Shown: positions 5,820 through 7,021 of the stretch, piece after piece
Layout of the letters: the number at the start of each line of letters is the position of its first letter
Position numbering within the stretch: the stretch's first letter is position 1
Assembly (NCBI GenBank): GCA_900549685.1
Contig: UROX01000137.1
Location: 1-7,021, forward strand
Length of the DNA: 7,021 nucleotides
Direction of reading: 5' to 3'
Source of the DNA: an uncultured Alistipes sp.
Lineage (GTDB): Bacteria > Bacteroidota > Bacteroidia > Bacteroidales > Rikenellaceae
Made by a program: the position numbers and the translations under genes
Notes under the pieces: generated by a model
The model's input: only the letters and a program-made list of their open reading frames with translations
Database searches by the model: none
What the model was told of the DNA's origin: nothing

Positions 5820-6893
5820 TTATTTGGCATGGATTTTTTCGAATTCCTGCATGCAGTCCACGAGCGCCTGTACGCTTTCGATAGGCAGCGCGTTGTAGAT
5901 CGATGCACGGAATCCGCCCACCAGACGGTGTCCCTTGATGCCGACCATGCCTTTGTTCTTGGCGAATTCGAGGAATTCGGCTGCCAGATCGGCATACTGT
6001 TCCTGCATCACGAAGCAGACGTTCATCAGCGAGCGGTCTTCCTTGACGGCCGTGCCGACGAACAGCGGGTTGCGGTCGATTTCGGCATAGAGCAGTTCGG
6101 CCTTGGCCTGGTTGCGTTTCTGGATTTCGGCCACGCCGCCGATCGATTTGAGCCATTTGAGCGTCTCTTTCACCACGTAGATGGCGAACACGGGAGGCGT
6201 GTTGAACATCGACTTGTTGGCGATCTGGTTGCGGTAGTCCACCATCGAGGGCAGCGGACGCGAAACCTTGCCGAGAATGTCCTCGCGGACGATGACGAAC
6301 GTCACGCCGGCCGGGCCGATGTTCTTCTGGGCACCGCCGTAGATCATGCCGTATTTGGATACGTCCACCGGACGGCTCAGGATGTCGGAACTCATGTCGG
6401 CGATGAGCGTCACGGGCGAGTCGATGTCGGTTTTGTATTCGGTACCGTAGATCGTGTTGTTCGTAGTGATGTGCAGATAGTCCAGATCGGCAGGGATGTC
6501 GAATCCTTTGGGGATATAGGTGAAGTTCTTGTCTTCCGAAGAGGCGAGTACCTGGACTTCGCCGAAGTTCTTGGCTTCCTTGATGGCTTTTTTCGACCAT
6601 ACGCCGGTATTGACGTAGCCGGCTTTCTTTTCGAGGAAGTTATAGGGTACATGGAAGAACTGCGTGCTGGCGCCGCCTCCGAGGAACAGGATTTTATAGT
6701 TGTCGGGTACGGCGAGCAGTTCGCGGAACAGGGCTTCCGCCTCGTCGTTCACGGCTTCGAAATCTTTCGTCCGGTGTGAAATCTCGAGCAGGGACATTCC
6801 GATACCCTCGAAATCCAAAATCGCCTTTGCCGCATTCTCGATCGCCACACGGGGAAGGATCGACGGCCCTGCATTGAAATTGTGTTTTTTCAT
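5820..6893 (-). CDS. serC: Phosphoserine aminotransferase
   Basis: A full-length 357-residue class-V PLP aminotransferase. It transfers the amino group from glutamate to 3-phosphohydroxypyruvate to give O-phosphoserine; in many bacteria it also serves pyridoxal phosphate synthesis on 4-phosphohydroxythreonine. Family motifs are intact: HNFNAGPSILP (4-14); LEISHRTKDFE (36-46); GGGASTQFFHVPYNFL (72-87); TGVWS (96-100) with the cofactor-stacking Trp99; TTNNTIYGTE (143-152); IADMSSDILSRP (164-175); the cofactor lysine Lys190 in YGGAQKNIGPAG; and the phosphate-binding HRLVGGFRASIYNA (322-335) with His322, Arg323 and Arg329. ATG 6893 opens directly into the conserved MKKHNFNAGPS, so the start is firm. 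It is the first gene of the serC-serA unit, with a promoter-like site at 6964-6994. The leader of about 65 bases carries no recognisable riboswitch or Shine-Dalgarno sequence. Confidence 0.97.
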   Translation of the reverse strand: MKKHNFNAGPSILPRVAIENAAKAILDFEGIGMSLLEISHRTKDFEAVNDEAEALFRELLAVPDNYKILFLGGGASTQFFHVPYNFLEKKAGYVNTGVWSKKAIKEAKNFGEVQVLASSEDKNFTYIPKGFDIPADLDYLHITTNNTIYGTEYKTDIDSPVTLIADMSSDILSRPVDVSKYGMIYGGAQKNIGPAGVTFVIVREDILGKVSRPLPSMVDYRNQIANKSMFNTPPVFAIYVVKETLKWLKSIGGVAEIQKRNQAKAELLYAEIDRNPLFVGTAVKEDRSLMNVCFVMQEQYADLAAEFLEFAKNKGMVGIKGHRLVGGFRASIYNALPIESVQALVDCMQEFEKIHAK

Positions 6894-6963
6894 AATCTTT
6901 GACGGAGTTTATTTAACAGGTACTTTTTACTAGTAGTAGGATAAGTGAATAAGTCCTCCGTTT

Positions 6964-6994
6964 CAAAATTACCAAAAATCTCCGAAACACGAAA
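6964..6994 (-). promoter_or_regulatory. Bacteroidota-type promoter for serC-serA
   Basis: On the minus strand TTTC (6994-6991) is followed after exactly 19 bases by TAATTTTG (6971-6964). The second element matches the -7 consensus TAnnTTTG exactly, and the first differs from the -33 consensus TTTG at one position. Transcription would start around 6959, giving a leader of roughly 65 bases before serC. Confidence 0.65.
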
Positions 6995-7021
6995 GGTTTC
7001 CCTGTTTTTCTACAAGAGGTC

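Noticed and set aside
5829..6779. 316-residue plus-strand open frame opposite serC
   Set aside because: Antisense shadow of a fully conserved SerC; no family motifs and no plausible start signals.

Overview
The window looks like a chromosomal segment from a moderately GC-rich anaerobic member of the Bacteroidota, most likely Alistipes-like (Rikenellaceae). The reasons are the serC-serA-DUF1015 gene order, short A-rich leaders without Shine-Dalgarno sequences, two boxes matching the Bacteroidota -7 element TAnnTTTG, and a ferredoxin-dependent 2-oxoacid oxidoreductase. This placement comes from protein and signal recognition, not a database search. All seven well-supported genes lie on the minus strand and are read from high to low coordinates.

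Right part (about 7000 down to 3400): a recognisable promoter at 6964-6994 drives serC (phosphoserine aminotransferase), followed by serA (a short, lysine-type D-3-phosphoglycerate dehydrogenase). A strong intrinsic terminator at 4771-4796 lies between serA and a DUF1015-family gene, which has its own terminator at 3417-3442. serC and serA supply the first two steps of serine synthesis from 3-phosphoglycerate. The third enzyme, phosphoserine phosphatase (serB), is absent from the window, and the conserved DUF1015 neighbour has no established function.

Left-middle part (3322 down to 430): a -7 box lies just upstream of a tight four-gene operon encoding a small 2[4Fe-4S] ferredoxin, then the alpha (VorB-like), beta (TPP-binding) and gamma subunits of a 2-oxoacid:ferredoxin oxidoreductase. 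Gaps between genes are 11-21 bases. The operon ends in a perfect hairpin with T-tracts on both sides (432-467), preceded by a 142-base untranslated spacer.

Left edge (1-397): a plus-strand reading frame resembling a small membrane protein appears to switch frame near 220-245 and ends at a stop just before the shared bidirectional terminator. It may be the 3' end of a frameshifted or decayed gene, or of an intact gene carrying a sequencing error.

I found no mobile elements, CRISPR arrays, tRNA or rRNA genes. Most of the window is ordinary core metabolism. The points most worth a second look are the DUF1015 gene beside a serine pathway, the altered catalytic residue of SerA, and the broken frame at the left edge.
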